Shown here piece by piece: positions 35,171 to 46,405 of a stretch of 64,000 bases of DNA. The DNA lies in NCBI GenBank assembly GCA_964019135.1, contig OZ025263.1:33210133-33274132 (forward strand), in the 5' to 3' direction. Made by a program: the position numbers and the translations under genes. The notes under the pieces were generated by a model. That model saw only the letters and a list, made by a program, of their open reading frames with translations. It was not told the origin of the DNA and did no database searches. The first letter of the stretch is position 1. Each line of letters opens with the position of its first letter. The stretch comes from Arenicola marina. Taxonomy: Eukaryota; Annelida; Polychaeta; Arenicolidae.

Positions 35171-35412
35171 ATATATTATATATATAGCGCCCCACGTGGA
35201 GGCTTCACTATATATTGCCAATCTCAAACATTGGGTTATAGCCCTCTATATATTTCATTCCCTCTGTCTGTCTTTGATTTTTCTCAGAGCGACAAATTCA
35301 GTACTTTGATTGCCCAGCGATTGTATTACCGCCGCCCCACAAAGCACCCGTACATTACCTCGTATTAATTTCTTCTCTGCGCACTGATCAACTTGTGTGC
35401 CATAAGGAAGCG

Positions 35413-35579
35413 ATGAGTCAGCAATCACGCGCATGGATAAGCTAAAAAGGATGCTTTCAGGAGCAGCCTTCCGGCAGAGATAGGTCATTCTTATCGGTTC
35501 GATTGTGGCGTTCCTCCGGCCCGAACACGCCAGATTACAGTGGGGATATATTCCATGCTATCGCTTGCGCTGAGCCGTG
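35413..35579. repeat. Dispersed repeat R2, copy B
   Basis: Same orientation and order of landmarks as 28527-28690, with a few indels, about 6.9 kb away across the 61-bp array. Confidence 0.8.
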
Positions 35580-35794
35580 GTCCCTAACGCTCGGATGCCA
35601 GACAGACTGAGACTTGAGAACCCGGGGTTCAAGGTCATGCCTGTCATCCAGACAGTTTGGCTTGTTATTGTTCAGGAATCCCCGTCCTGAGGGGAGTGTT
35701 GCTGACAAGGCCAGTGACAGACAGAGGCGGTATTGCTGTCGTCCACGCCACGCTCGGTGGGGATATATAACGGCCCACCAGCTTCTTCCACTCA

Positions 35795-35966
35795 TGGGCG
35801 GATCCAGAGGGGGGCCGACCCAGCCCCGGCCCCCCCCCATTTTAGGGCCGAAATTTATACCATTTAACACATGAAAATGGAAACCGCCCCCATCCCGCCT
35901 ATCATGCATATCTGGATCCAACCCTGAAACCGGCCCCCCTATCCAGATTTTCTGGATCCGCCCCTG
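35795..35966. mobile_element. hAT-type MITE, 172 bp
   Basis: TGGGCGGATCCAGAGGGG on the left and CTGGATCCGCCCCTG on the right. The interior TTTTAGGGCCGAAATTTATA and the repeated CCGGCCCCCCTATCCAG match 19142-19316, so the two are one subfamily. Confidence 0.72.
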
Positions 35967-36977
35967 CCAGTTATTGGCATGTGACCCATAATGGTGGCGT
36001 CGGGTCCAGGATAAACTCTGGGACTGGCTGGCTTTTCCTGAAACAACGAAGAGTTGTTGCCTCCGGGGTCGACATTTATTAAGCACAAGTGTCCTAACCT
36101 GTGTAGGGCCTTATCTGTTCAGCTTTTTGGAGATTAAGAAAGCCCTTTCAAGCGAAGACCCGTAACTGCAGACACGATCAACCACCTTCCGCCATCTTGT
36201 TGACCGGTTGACCGTACGGTGATGATCACGATTACAGAGCATGCCTGGTACGATCAGAGTAAGATAGATAAGATAAGATAAGATAAAGTTTTATTTAACG
36301 TCGGTATGTAAAAATCAACAATAAACATTAGCACAAATGTTAGTGACCGACAATGATAACATGACATGAGCTGATGAGATAAATATACATATGATAATGA
36401 AAACCTGTCTAATGATAACCTGTCTAGCGCCCGTATAAACCTTACCCGTTAGCTATGTTACGCAATATGGACGGATTACAGTGACGGATGAACACATTTG
36501 AGGTTGACAGCATTGTTTTGAATTCCTTAGCAGATTTCACTAACATTGTTTCATTGTTCAGCATATTCTATAACTTGCTGCCTTGATACTTCACTGAATT
36601 ATAACATGAGTAGAACGATGTTTGTGCCCTGACATGCACCTTCTTCTTTCAAGGACCTATCCATTTAACATGATTAGCCACTCAGCGGCCGCTTCCTTGA
36701 AACCAGAAACAGAAGATAAAAAAACGCATCCCCTTTATTTTGGTCTGGTAATCTCACAAAGAAGGCTTTGTTTCGTTGCCACTGTTTTGTATCAGATGAA
36801 CGGGTAAGGATACCTTGTACTTAGACAGCATTAAGTGTGCAACGAGAAAATGAAACCTAGTAACCTAATTACTGTACCGACCCAATTTTATCATTATCTG
36901 ACATTATCTTATTATTTCTGGCTTATATAATATCGTGATGTCATCACAGTGCCGTGTTGCCACACTCGTACAGCGCT
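35967..36977. other. Unique stretch with a GATAA run
   Basis: (GATAA)n occurs at about 36262-36287. A YY1-like CCGCCATCTTG lies at about 36189-36199. No gene is recognised. Confidence 0.4.
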
Positions 36978-37372
36978 GTCATGGTAAGAAACAACATGGT
37001 AAGAGAATAACAAACAACACGGTAAGACAATAACAAACAACACGGCAAGAGAATAACAAACAACATGGTAAGAGAATAACAAACAACACGGTAAGAGAAT
37101 AACGAAAATCACGGTAAGAGAATAACAAACAACATGGTAAGAGAATAACAAACATCACGGCAAGATAATAACAAACAACATGGTAAGAGAATAACAAACA
37201 ACATGGTAAGACAATAACAAACAACATGGTAAGAGAATAACAAACAACATGGTAAGAGAATAACAAACAACATGGTAAGAGAATAACGGACAGCATGGTA
37301 AAAGAATAACAAACAACATGGTAAGGAGAATAAAAAACAACATGGTAAGAGAATAACAAAACACATGATAAC
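36978..37372. repeat. 23-bp tandem repeat with a splice-donor-like word per unit
   Basis: The unit AACATGGTAAGAGAATAACA plus AAC recurs about 17 times. About 14 copies carry GGTAAG in the context ATG or ACG|GTAAGA, a good match to the 5' splice-site consensus on the + strand. The reverse strand stays open for about 125 codons because the unit has no stop there. Confidence 0.93.
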
Positions 37373-38619
37373 CGGCCACACTACCATACATATATGTCAC
37401 CAATACGTAGACTTTTCCATGCCGCACGTAGCCAACACACTGATAATATGAAGACACGTCATTCCAGACGTTTTGCACAGGGTAATAAACATTACATAGA
37501 CATTAAATGCAATTACGCCGGATACTTATTTTTCTGTATGAATATATGTGGAGTTGTTCACTCGTTAAGCGTGGCTGGCAGAGAAAGGGACTTCCCCCCA
37601 CAACTCTCGGGGTGATTGGCGGAAGATGTCGGCGCATGATACACCGTGATAAAAGAAAGCCGCCAGCTGGTTAAAGGCGTCTGGCACGACTGTCTTCTTC
37701 CATTATCGCTCATTACGCCCCGTGCCTGTCAGCTCCCCCTGTCGGTTCAAAACAGCAAAATTCATCACCTAGTTGCCAGTGTTGGGTTGGCTTGTAAAAA
37801 AGTTTATGTTGTAACTGATTTATATGGAGATGGAATGGGTTGTCTCCTCGGTGGGTTAATACGTATAGTTCTCGTAAGAACTTGGTTCGCTTCGGTAGAT
37901 CAGCAACGGGCAGCTTCCAAGATGCATAAAGCTTGTTTGTGAACATAACAACTGACATGTTTGCCGATAGTATGGCCATACTAGTCTGATGGGATAATGT
38001 GGATTGGAACGCTAGTTATTATTCCAGGGCGTTTATGCTTTTTTATAGATGCTTCGGTCTCGCATACTTTATATTTTGCGACATATCCCTTTCGTAGGAT
38101 GAAAAAACCATGTACTCCCTACACGTATAATAGTAAACTTACTGGACGTTATATTTGCCATTGAATACTTATGTAGTTATCTTAACGGGTTGAACTTTAT
38201 CGATAACTCAAGAATCTTATGTCATCGTAATAATAGCTGTTTTTATGGTATATAATATGCGTGGATCAGATTTTCTTGGCTGCGGAATCATGGGTCAGCG
38301 ATTAAAAGTCAAATTAAAGGTCAGTCGGCATACCGAGGCGGGTCTCACAATAGGCGAGCACGTGGCGGTGCGAGGTAAACCACCCCATGGGTTGTTCTTC
38401 TCCCAGAGAGGCGGCGTGGGTCAAATATAGGCCAGAAGGGTAGAGTGTCTTCGCCATTCCGGGGATACGTAAGCATTCGTTTTGTTAGACTAGTTTTCTC
38501 CACGCGTATCGGATTAAATACATGGCTAACGACAAGTATGGCTTTGGCTTTGATTCTTCAGACTCATCCCGCCTCATCCCCGTCCTTCTCCTCACCGTCC
38601 TCCTCCTCACCCTACTGTC
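37373..38619. other. Unique stretch without a supported gene
   Basis: Overlapping small frames on both strands at 37646-37979 contradict each other and have no further support. Confidence 0.4.
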
Positions 38620-38816
38620 GAACTACTGTCGGGCGGAACGATTGACCGGGCGGAACTATTGGCGGGGCGGAACCAGTGACGGGGCGGAACCAGTGACGGG
38701 GCGGAACTATTGACGGGGCGGAACCAGTGACGGGCGGAACCAGTGACGGGGCGGAACTATTGACCGGGTGGAACTATTGACGGGTCGAATCTGTTGACTG
38801 GGCGGAAATATTAACG
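38620..38816. repeat. 17-bp GC-box tandem repeat, about 11 copies
   Basis: The unit is GGGGCGGAACCAGTGAC or GGGGCGGAACTATTGAC. Each good copy carries GGGGCGG, an Sp1/KLF-type GC box. The right end decays. Confidence 0.93.
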
Positions 38817-40835
38817 GTTTAACCAGGTAAATGTTTTTGTTATTTTTGTCAAGATGTAGATAATAAGCGTTCGTCTGAACTGTGAGTCCCGCAGCTTTGA
38901 GCAAGCCTCCAGAGGTTGAGGCCCTGGTACTCGTGGGGGCCTCGGGTTCTGCTCCGTTCAGTGTAACCGAAAATAACTAGCCAGTATAGGCCGGGTGGTA
39001 GCTATATGTTCCGCGAGCACGCCGCCTTCAGTACACTGTGGCTGACCCCAAAGCTTCTGATATTGGAGGATTGGAGATTGGGGGAGGAGGGGGCGGGGGG
39101 AGGGGATGGTTGAGTTTGGGGTCTTGCGGTTCCATTGGATATACATCTGCCATGTTCACGGCCACATCGTTGACTTGATTTTAAATTTGTGGTGTCAAAT
39201 TGACATGAAATTACGGCCTGCACTGTGTATACAGATATCAATGTATGGACAAACGGAAATCAATTTGTTGGTCGTGCTTGCCTCGTCTTACTCGGCGTTA
39301 TTATCCCTGTCAGTCTCCATGCTGTACCCGTCAGCCCGCCTTCCCCCGCAGCCACAGGGCAGCGGTGTCTCTCCACGGCTGGGCAAGGCACGGAGAGAGG
39401 CCCTAGTTTACACCTACCCCTGGGCCACTTCTCACCCAGTGCACCTTACCACACTTGCAATCGTTCAGACGTGCTATAGCTGTACCTTCCTCCCCCCTCC
39501 TCCCCCCATCCATCCCCACCCCCCTCCTCCCCCCATCCATCCCCCACCCCCCCCTCCTCCCCCATCCATCCCCCCCCACTCCCCCTCCTCCCCCCATCCA
39601 TCCCCCCTCCCCCCTATCCACCCCCCACTCCCCTTACATCATTCTCCCTCCCAGCCACTAAGACCAGACGCACCCCACGTCTGTGAAGCGCGAGTGGTGT
39701 TATGGCAGCGGTGGCATATACCTGAACGGCCAGCATTAACAGGCCCGCCACCGATGGCTGGCTCAGTGAGGTGGCTGGGGCCCAGGCTACGTGGTAGGTA
39801 TAGGCCGGGGAACAAGCTAAGTTCGCGGATTGTCACGTGGGCTACCATACCTGCCTTGCAAGAGTAACGGCCTCTCAAGCCGCGTAGAAACTGGTGGTTA
39901 TTTCTGTGCTTCTCGCCCTCCTCCCTCTCTAGCTTCCCTCTGTCGCACCTGCCTCCCCCTGTCTTTCATACGGGCGCTGTCCCTCTCCCACCCCCGTTCC
40001 CCTCCACCTCCCTTTCATACTGGCGCTCGCTCGCTCTCTGTACCTCATAGCATCTATATGTCTCTCCCCTTGGTATCTAAGTCCCTCTAGGAGTTTCGAC
40101 CCGCTCCTTGCTGTTTCCTTGTGTTGTCATGCCGACATTCTGTCTCTCAGTCCTGCTCGAAATGTCGCTGTTTTTCCCACATTAGCTCTCTACTCTCCGC
40201 ATTTATTTCTCTTCCAACTGTTCGCATTCTGTGTCTGCCCTCAATGTCATTACCCTCAGGTATTCATTCGTTCTCATCTGCTCAAATTCTGTCCTCCTTG
40301 TCCATTCTGTCTTGCCTGCCTGTCTTTTTCTCTCTTGCTCCAATTAATCTCTATCTTGCCCGCCGTCACTTTCTTTACCCGCGTTCTGGTTCTCGTGCCG
40401 ACCCCCATCCCACCCCTCCACCCCGCGCACACCATGCCCATCAATATCGCTTTCATCGAAGATATCAGCTTCTCCCGTTGCCCTTGCATTCCTGTTCATC
40501 TTTCGTTGAATATTTCTCTATTCATCATGTTATTTCGTCATGTTTATGTATGTTCTCAATCACATTGATCGCTTGATTTCTCTGGGTCTTCTTGGTTTCT
40601 TCATATTTCCGTCCCTTTCCTTTTTTTTGGCTGCTATCGCTTACTATATATGTAGGTCTATATATCGTCATCGTTAGCTAGATTTCACTCTCCATCTCTC
40701 CATGATATCTATATATTCACGTAGTGACCGTTTGACATTTAGACGGAATGCGAGGCAAGCAGGCGGCAATACCGCAGTATGATGGCGCGAGCCATCACAT
40801 AGAAAGCGCCCATAAAGCCGGAGCCAATAACACGG
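38817..40835. other. Unique and C-rich stretch without a supported gene
   Basis: A CCCCCCATCCATCC-type C-rich tandem occupies 39485-39640. An ATG frame at 39106-39867 (253 codons) crosses it and is Pro/His-rich there. Outside that tract its composition is normal, but there is no splice, family or promoter support. 39900-40600 is C/T-rich. Confidence 0.45.
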
Positions 40836-41530
40836 CACTAACTCTCCAGGCCCCAACTCTAAGGCATCTCTCTATGGCCTCACTTTAGGCCCTAACTCTA
40901 GGGCATCTCTCTGTGGCTTCTCTCTAGGCCGTAACTCTAGGGCCTCTCTCTGTGGCCTCTCTCTAGGCCGTAACTCTATGGCATCCCTCTGTGGCCTCTC
41001 TCTAGGCCCTAACTCTAGAGCATCTCTCTGTGGCCTCTCTCTAGGCCCTAACTCTAAGGCATCTCTCTATGGCCTCTCTCTAGGCCCTAACTCTAGGGCC
41101 TCTCTCTATGGCCTCACTTTAGGTCCTAACTCTAGGGCATCTCTCTGTGGCTTCTCTCTAGGCCCTAACTCTAGGGCCTCTCTCTGTGGCCTCTCTCTAG
41201 GCCCTAACTCTAGGGCATCTCTCTAGGCCCTAACTCTAGGGCCTCTCTCTGTGGCCTCTCTCTAGGCCCTAACTCTATGGCATCTCTCTGTGGCCTCTCT
41301 CTAGGCCCTAACTCTAGGGCCTCTCTCTGTGGCCTCTCTCTAGGCCCTAACTCTAGGGCCTCTCTCTATGGCCTCTCTCTAGGCCCTAAATCTAGGGCCT
41401 CTTACTATGGCCTCTCTCCAGGCCCGAACTCTAGGGCCTCTCTCTATGGCCTCTCTCTAGGCCCTTATTCTATGACCTCTCTCTAGACCCTAACTCTAGG
41501 GCCTCTCTATGGCCTCTCTCTGTACTCTCT
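40836..41530. repeat. 39-bp tandem repeat, about 17 copies
   Basis: The unit GGCCCTAACTCTAGGGCCTC plus TCTCTGTGGCCTCTCTCTA equals 13 codons, so one forward frame gives a Gly-Leu-Ser-Leu-Gly-Pro-Asn-Ser cycle for up to 83 codons. Length changes break the frame at about 41226 and 41486. Each unit contains a near-palindrome CCCTAACTCTAGGG. I see no sign of expression. Confidence 0.93.
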
Positions 41531-41712
41531 CATTGTGTGGTGGCTTGCACCATCCCCGTACCAGTGACCTTGTCCGGAATCTGTGCCACACACATATGGC
41601 GAGATATACTCGGACAAAGATTAAGAAAAAAAAATGGCATTTATCCATTTTTAGCAACGTCATGTTTCTCAATTGAAAAACATTTGGGGATCAGTTTAAT
41701 CTATATGATTGA

Positions 41713-41960
41713 TTGTATATTCAGGACGCCTTAACCCCTTTCGGACATATCGCGTCAATGGGAGATGGAAGGGAGAGTGGAGCCATGTCCTCGGGGGTAA
41801 CCCCCTACTCTTGGCGAAGAAGGACATGGGATCTTTATCATGCGATCACACAGACATGGCCACAGCGGGGCGCAAACCATCGATCCACGTGCCGGTAGGC
41901 CCTCAGGTGGCCAAAGCACTCAGGGCGAGCGCTCTAACCCACTGAGCTATCGGGCCGGCC
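41713..41960 (-). mobile_element. tRNA-derived SINE, family 1, reverse copy
   Basis: Reverse orientation of the unit at 646-890. The box A word lies at the right end (about 41930-41955) and the GTATATTCAGGACGCC end at the left. Most of the length aligns without large gaps. Confidence 0.82.
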
Positions 41961-42359
41961 CCTAATCTACATGATGTTTATGGGTGCGCAATCTGGTGCA
42001 GAAGTCATCCGGGTAAGAACCCACACGGACAGATGGAATGGCGGTTCTAATCACGTAATTCCCCCGTTGGCAAATTTGGCGGTCGCCATGACATTAAAAA
42101 TGAAATTCAATGCGAGGGGTCTGTGGTGATTGCGTAATATATATACTGATGTCTATTTGAAGAGCGCTTGATGAGGTAATAAGAAGGACCTTTAGATTAC
42201 GTAACAGTGCATTGCCGGAAGCTCTAATTGATTGCTTTTCCATTGCTGCCTGGAAAATATCTGAATAAAACTTTTGTAACGTGTGCTTGTGGTGATCGAT
42301 GTTTCACATACAACGAGAGAAACGGGCATTTTGGTTGCAGAAAAGCCGCCGTGTCGGTG
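41961..42359. other. Unique stretch, possibly interior of a pogo-like element
   Basis: No transposase domain is recognised. A minus-strand frame of 68 codons (42192-42398) runs up to the terminal repeats but is not diagnostic. Confidence 0.35.
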
Positions 42360-42587
42360 TCGGAAAGCTAATCTCGGATTAAAGAGGGCAATTAACATTG
42401 TGGAAATCCGTTTATAAGTCGAACTGTGTCGGTTAGCGGGGTTTCAGGATTATCGGGTGTCGGATACGGAAAAGCTAATCTCGGATTAAAGAGGGTAATT
42501 AGCATTGTGGAAATCCGTTTATAAGTCGAACTGTGTCGGATAGCGCGGTTTCCGAGTTATCGGATGCGGATAAACGGGGTCTGACTG
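42360..42587. mobile_element. pogo-like DNA transposon end with doubled 107-bp subterminal unit
   Basis: The right end, read in reverse, begins CAGTCAGACCCCGTTTATCC, resembling pogo/Tigger termini (CAGT start, GTTTATCCG core), and abuts a TA dinucleotide (42588-42589), the expected target site. Inside, a unit with AAAGCTAATCTCGGATTAAA and GTTTATAAGTCGAACTGTG occurs twice, 107 bases apart (42364, 42471). The other terminus was not found. Confidence 0.5.
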
Positions 42588-42589
42588 TA

Positions 42590-43470
42590 ATATATGACCC
42601 CCCTCCCGTCCGCCCCCGCCGTCTTTCTCCGTCCGTCACCCCTCTCACCACCGCACCAGATCAACCAACACAGCTTCACCGACAGCCCTCCACCCCCCCC
42701 CCCCCTCAACACACACACCCAGCCCCTCTCCCCCACAGTACCTACCGGCGGTGATATTGCCTTGCTTACCTGTGGCTCACATCCCCTGACGTCATACCGG
42801 CAATCCGTAAAAACATCACAGACTGCCATTTTTGTCTCAGTGGCACCAAGGCGACCCCGCCATCATAGCCGGCTTTTTGCGATAATAGCGTTTTGCTCCC
42901 TTTTGACCGCTTTGTCGAGCGCGGTGGACCCTGTGGTGCGTTCGCCGCGCCACGGGCACGCGTCGGGGGCGCGTTATCGCGTCTGGTCGGCGTTATGGGG
43001 GCAGTGACGCCTACCTCCGGTAAAACCCGAGATATTTTCTTGCATTGGGGTCCAATCTCGGTTCGTTTATCCAGACGTTTGCTAGGTGGAGTGGGGGTCA
43101 CTTTGAGCGTGCTCGGGGAACTAAGGGAGGGAATGAGACGTAGCGAGAGAGAGGAGGGAAGGAGAGGGAGAGAGAGAGGGGGGGCGGGGAGGGAGAGAGA
43201 GTGCGGGGGGGGGGGAGGGAGATAGTGGGCGCTTGAGTCGGTATCGCTCAGTAGTGACGGTCATGGCAAGGTTCACCGGCGTTCGGTCACCATGGTGATC
43301 GGCGGGTCTTTCATACAATGGTTGGTCGAAACTTCCAAGGGCGCTATCGTTGACCTCTGGGGAGTGATACGATGTGTAAGATAGCGGAGAACCACTGGTT
43401 AACCGGTAGTTGAGGTATCACGGTCGATGCGGGGGGGATATTTTGCCATTAATACCAGTATAGATGCGGA
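42590..43470. other. GC-rich low-complexity and unique sequence
   Basis: C-rich with poly(C) at about 42691-42704, then CpG-rich unique sequence (42840-43020), then GA-rich 43130-43225. A CRE word TGACGTCA occurs at 42787-42794. No gene is supported. Confidence 0.4.
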
Positions 43471-43500
43471 GGCGGATCCAGACTTGAGGGGGGGGGGGGG
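43471..43500. mobile_element. Single hAT-MITE terminus
   Basis: GGCGGATCCAGACTTGAGG followed by poly(G), as at other family members. No partner end was found. Confidence 0.4.
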
Positions 43501-43629
43501 TAAGTTCGCGATTACAGTGCATAGGCGGCCCGTGGGGGCTGGGGGCGGCCACTAACCATTCTTCAGCATCAGGTTGCTAGTCCTGGACAGGGATATGCTT
43601 CTTTATCCTGTCGGCGAATAAGCCTGTCA

Positions 43630-43755
43630 ATGGTGGGGGGGGGGGCATCTGCGCGTTGATTAGGGGGTGGGGGGGGGGGGGCTTCTGCGGCTTGACTAAG
43701 GGGTGTGGGGGGGGGGGCTTCTGTGGCTTGACTAGGAGGTTGGGGGGGGGACTTA
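43630..43755. repeat. Poly(G)-linked tandem repeat, 3-4 units of about 36-46 bp
   Basis: CTTCTGCGGCTTGACTAAGG-type words alternate with G runs of 8 to 12. The reverse strand reads Pro-Pro-Pro-His-Pro-Leu-Val-Lys-Pro-Gln-Lys, a by-product. Confidence 0.8.
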
Positions 43756-44285
43756 AGTCGCAGTAGCCGCTGAACGTATACAATTAGACATGCAGCTACT
43801 ATTCACAAGGTATAACAACATGAAGACATTCCATGTTAACATTGAATCCAGTTCCATCTTGAGTGCATGGGCGCATTTTTCAACAGGCATATGAACACAA
43901 TAATTAATGAATTAAAAGACAGCGATAATACAGCTTACCGGTGCGATTATGAACTGTAATAAAGATAAATGTAATTGACAGACAGACAGACAACTGGTAT
44001 ATTAGCAGACAGGAAAGTATATTTTGACCATGACTAATTTGATATGATGCCATAAGGGATATATGGCATTGACTCCTTTGCGGTAGATCTATCTGGGGTG
44101 TCTACGGTCAACGATAATTGCCGGCTCCCGTAGTGGGTAAACCCTCTACGCTGTCCCGCGGCTTTCAGACCAGTCTCCTGCAATGGCAGTCACCTCTATA
44201 GCATATCACATGCTTTCGCTTAGAAAGCGGCGTCTCTTTGCAAAACTGTGCAGACTTGTTGTATGGTAACATCCAGAACGCCGTT
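43756..44285. other. Unique stretch
   Basis: (GACA)n at about 43978-43993. Nothing else is recognised. Confidence 0.4.
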
Positions 44286-44299
44286 ATGCAAACGTCTCA

Positions 44300-44385
44300 G
44301 ATGTAATCCATTGGAGGTTCTATGGGGATGACATCCATCTGTACGTCCCGGTTACGACAGCCAGACTCGACAGTTGTAGTCTGGA
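44300..44385 (+). pseudogene. Short LINE-like reverse-transcriptase motif, copy 1
   Basis: One frame reads HWRFYGDDIHLYVPVTTARL, resembling the catalytic Tyr-x-Asp-Asp block of CR1/L2-type LINE reverse transcriptases (usually YADD followed by QLY). No other RT block is visible and the frame soon stops. A second copy of the same DNA begins at 44627. Confidence 0.3.
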
Positions 44386-44399
44386 AGTGGTAAATGGCG

Positions 44400-44624
44400 A
44401 CAAGCGACACAGGCATATCTAAAAAAGCGACATTCGACATTGACCCTCAATTTCCGACACTGAGGATCTGAAAAAGCGACATCGACAAAGATTATTGAAA
44501 AAAACGACACGGAATTTAGGTAAAAGGTGACACGGAACTTCGTGAAAAATCGACGCTGGACACTGGACCCCCCCCCCCCCTTCCAGACCCCTAACATAGC
44601 GTCAAATTCCTGGATCCGCCCCTG
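44400..44624. mobile_element. MITE with one hAT terminus, between duplicated flanks
   Basis: It ends AAATTCCTGGATCCGCCCCTG at 44624 and contains poly(C) at about 44569-44580, like other family members. The left terminus is not found. Repeated AAAAGCGACA and GGTGACACGGAA words fill the interior. Confidence 0.45.
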
Positions 44625-44626
44625 TA

Positions 44627-44760
44627 TAGGGATGACATCCATCTGTACATCCCCGGTGACGACAGCCAGAGACTCGACAGTGCCCGCAGCTCCGCCGTAC
44701 GATTGATCATCCACACCTGCTCCCATTGCTGCCTTATCAGTTCAGGTCTGCGGTTCCTAC
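44627..44760 (+). pseudogene. Duplicate of the LINE-like segment, copy 2
   Basis: GGGATGACATCCATCTGTAC and CGACAGCCAGA repeat 44323-44373 almost exactly, here starting at the base after the MITE end. The longer right flank has no further RT motif. Confidence 0.35.
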
Positions 44761-46180
44761 ATCCCAAGCCTACCTACCAGTGGGGGGGGCAGCACATCCC
44801 GGGGGTGTGGTAGTTCGAGATTCATGTGGTGTGATTCAACGTGCCTGATACCAATGATACTTGACTCAAGGTGCGAGTCTCGGTGCGTAATACTCGGTCA
44901 GATAAAGGCTATACCCACGGCATGAGGACGTGAACCAGGTCACGTACTAACTGGGGTGACGACTTGTAGGTTCAGATATCACGAACCATAAGATCAAAGC
45001 AGGAAGAGATCTCTTCATGGTAGGCTCATCGACAACAAAGATTGCTTGTTTTAAAAACAATTTTAAAAGAACGTTAACGCAACACAATACGGGACGTCAT
45101 GACCTGAATATGTGCCGACGGAAACGCCGTAAATGCAAGTTGTACATGATTGAATATCTACAGAAATCAACCTTTTGCATAAAAGTAACCCTTCTGCGAA
45201 TAGACCGATCCAGGCTCCGACACCAAGTCTAGCCCACGCTTTTGTTTACTCGTAAATATGAAATTGACAATCGTGGCCGATGGTAGGTGCAAGTGAGAAG
45301 TACTGATCTCTGAAACGGACAAGAAAGTAAGATGCTGCTTTGTTTATCCGACTTGTTTGTCCGACATAACGCATGTGGAAGTCCTTTTTTCACCACACGA
45401 TTGGATAAAAGCAGCAGTCATGATTGACAGCCTGGATCGTTCTATTGGTAACGGTAGAAACACTTATTCAGTATTTGGGCACAGCGCCCATGGTACATAC
45501 AATTTACAACACAGTAATCGCATGAGTGGCGAACAGGTCGGTTAGAGCGTAGCTAGGAATTAAGGGTTCTCTTCCAGGGTTTGGTCCGGCAGGCAATGCC
45601 TCCCTTCTCCGGCCAAACTCCTAGCATTGTTTCCCCTTCTCTGTCCTATTCTGTCCCCTTCTGTCCATCCTCTTCGGCTGATCTAATCGCGTACCTGGGC
45701 CAGATGGCGGGTATTCAAAACAGGCATCTCGTTCACAAGACAACAGCCCGGCTGTATGGCACCACATAACACATAAAGGGCTCGATTTACTAGAGCAACA
45801 CAAGTCTGGCATATATATTTCCTGACACACTGTGTTGTTGTCTTGGGGCGCTTGGCGTGGCCTATCAGAGTAGTTGTGGGTGGTATGGCACTATAGATCG
45901 CCTGGGATAGGTAGCTCCTACACCACATGTTGTAGATTTGCCAGGAGTTTAGTATGTGTCTCACAAATCCAGGTTTTAGCAAATTTTGTAATCACATGCA
46001 GGTTGTTTGCAGTTGCATTGGTCGACGCCAAATATTGAGCTGTTTCTGAGTCGTGAGGTCCGTTTGCACTCGAAAGTTATCGTCTTGCAATAGAAGTGTG
46101 CACGTGTGATGCATCAACTTCGCGATTAACCATCAAGGGAACAATTATGACCCTCGCCGCATAGAATCGCATTGGGATTA
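44761..46180. other. Unique stretch without a supported gene
   Basis: Small frames (45017-45232, 45357-45545 and others) have no splice or family support. Confidence 0.4.
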
Positions 46181-46405
46181 ATATCTCATAAGCGTTCTCT
46201 CATATGGGTTTCTTATCTCACATAGGTTTCTTATCTCATATGGGTTTCTTATCTCAGTTTCTTATCTCATATGGGTTTCTTATCTCATATGGCTTTCGTA
46301 TCTCAGATTTGTTTTTAATCGCATATAGGTTTCTTATCACATGTGGGCATTTTGTCTCATATGGGTTTCTTATCTCATATGGGCTGCTTATCTCACATGG
46401 GTTGC
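46181..46405. repeat. 18-bp tandem repeat with GATA words
   Basis: The unit TATGGGTTTCTTATCTCA recurs about 12 times with length slips. Most copies contain CTTATCT, the reverse of a GATA-factor site AGATAAG. Confidence 0.9.

Noticed and set aside
34802..36086. Minus frames containing Arg-Ile-Gln-Glu-Phe or Arg-Ile-Gln-Lys words
   Set aside because: These words are translations of the hAT-MITE terminal repeat, a known source of spurious proteins.
36912..37478. Minus-strand hydrophobic frames (Leu/Phe/Ser/Tyr/His/Val-rich) that look like membrane proteins
   Set aside because: They arise from the 23-bp array in several frames at once, which real membrane segments would not.
39106..39867. ATG frame of 253 codons
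   Set aside because: About a fifth of it is C-rich tandem (Pro/His). Overlapping frames on the other strand are open too, and no promoter, splice site or family supports it. Left as a note, not a gene.
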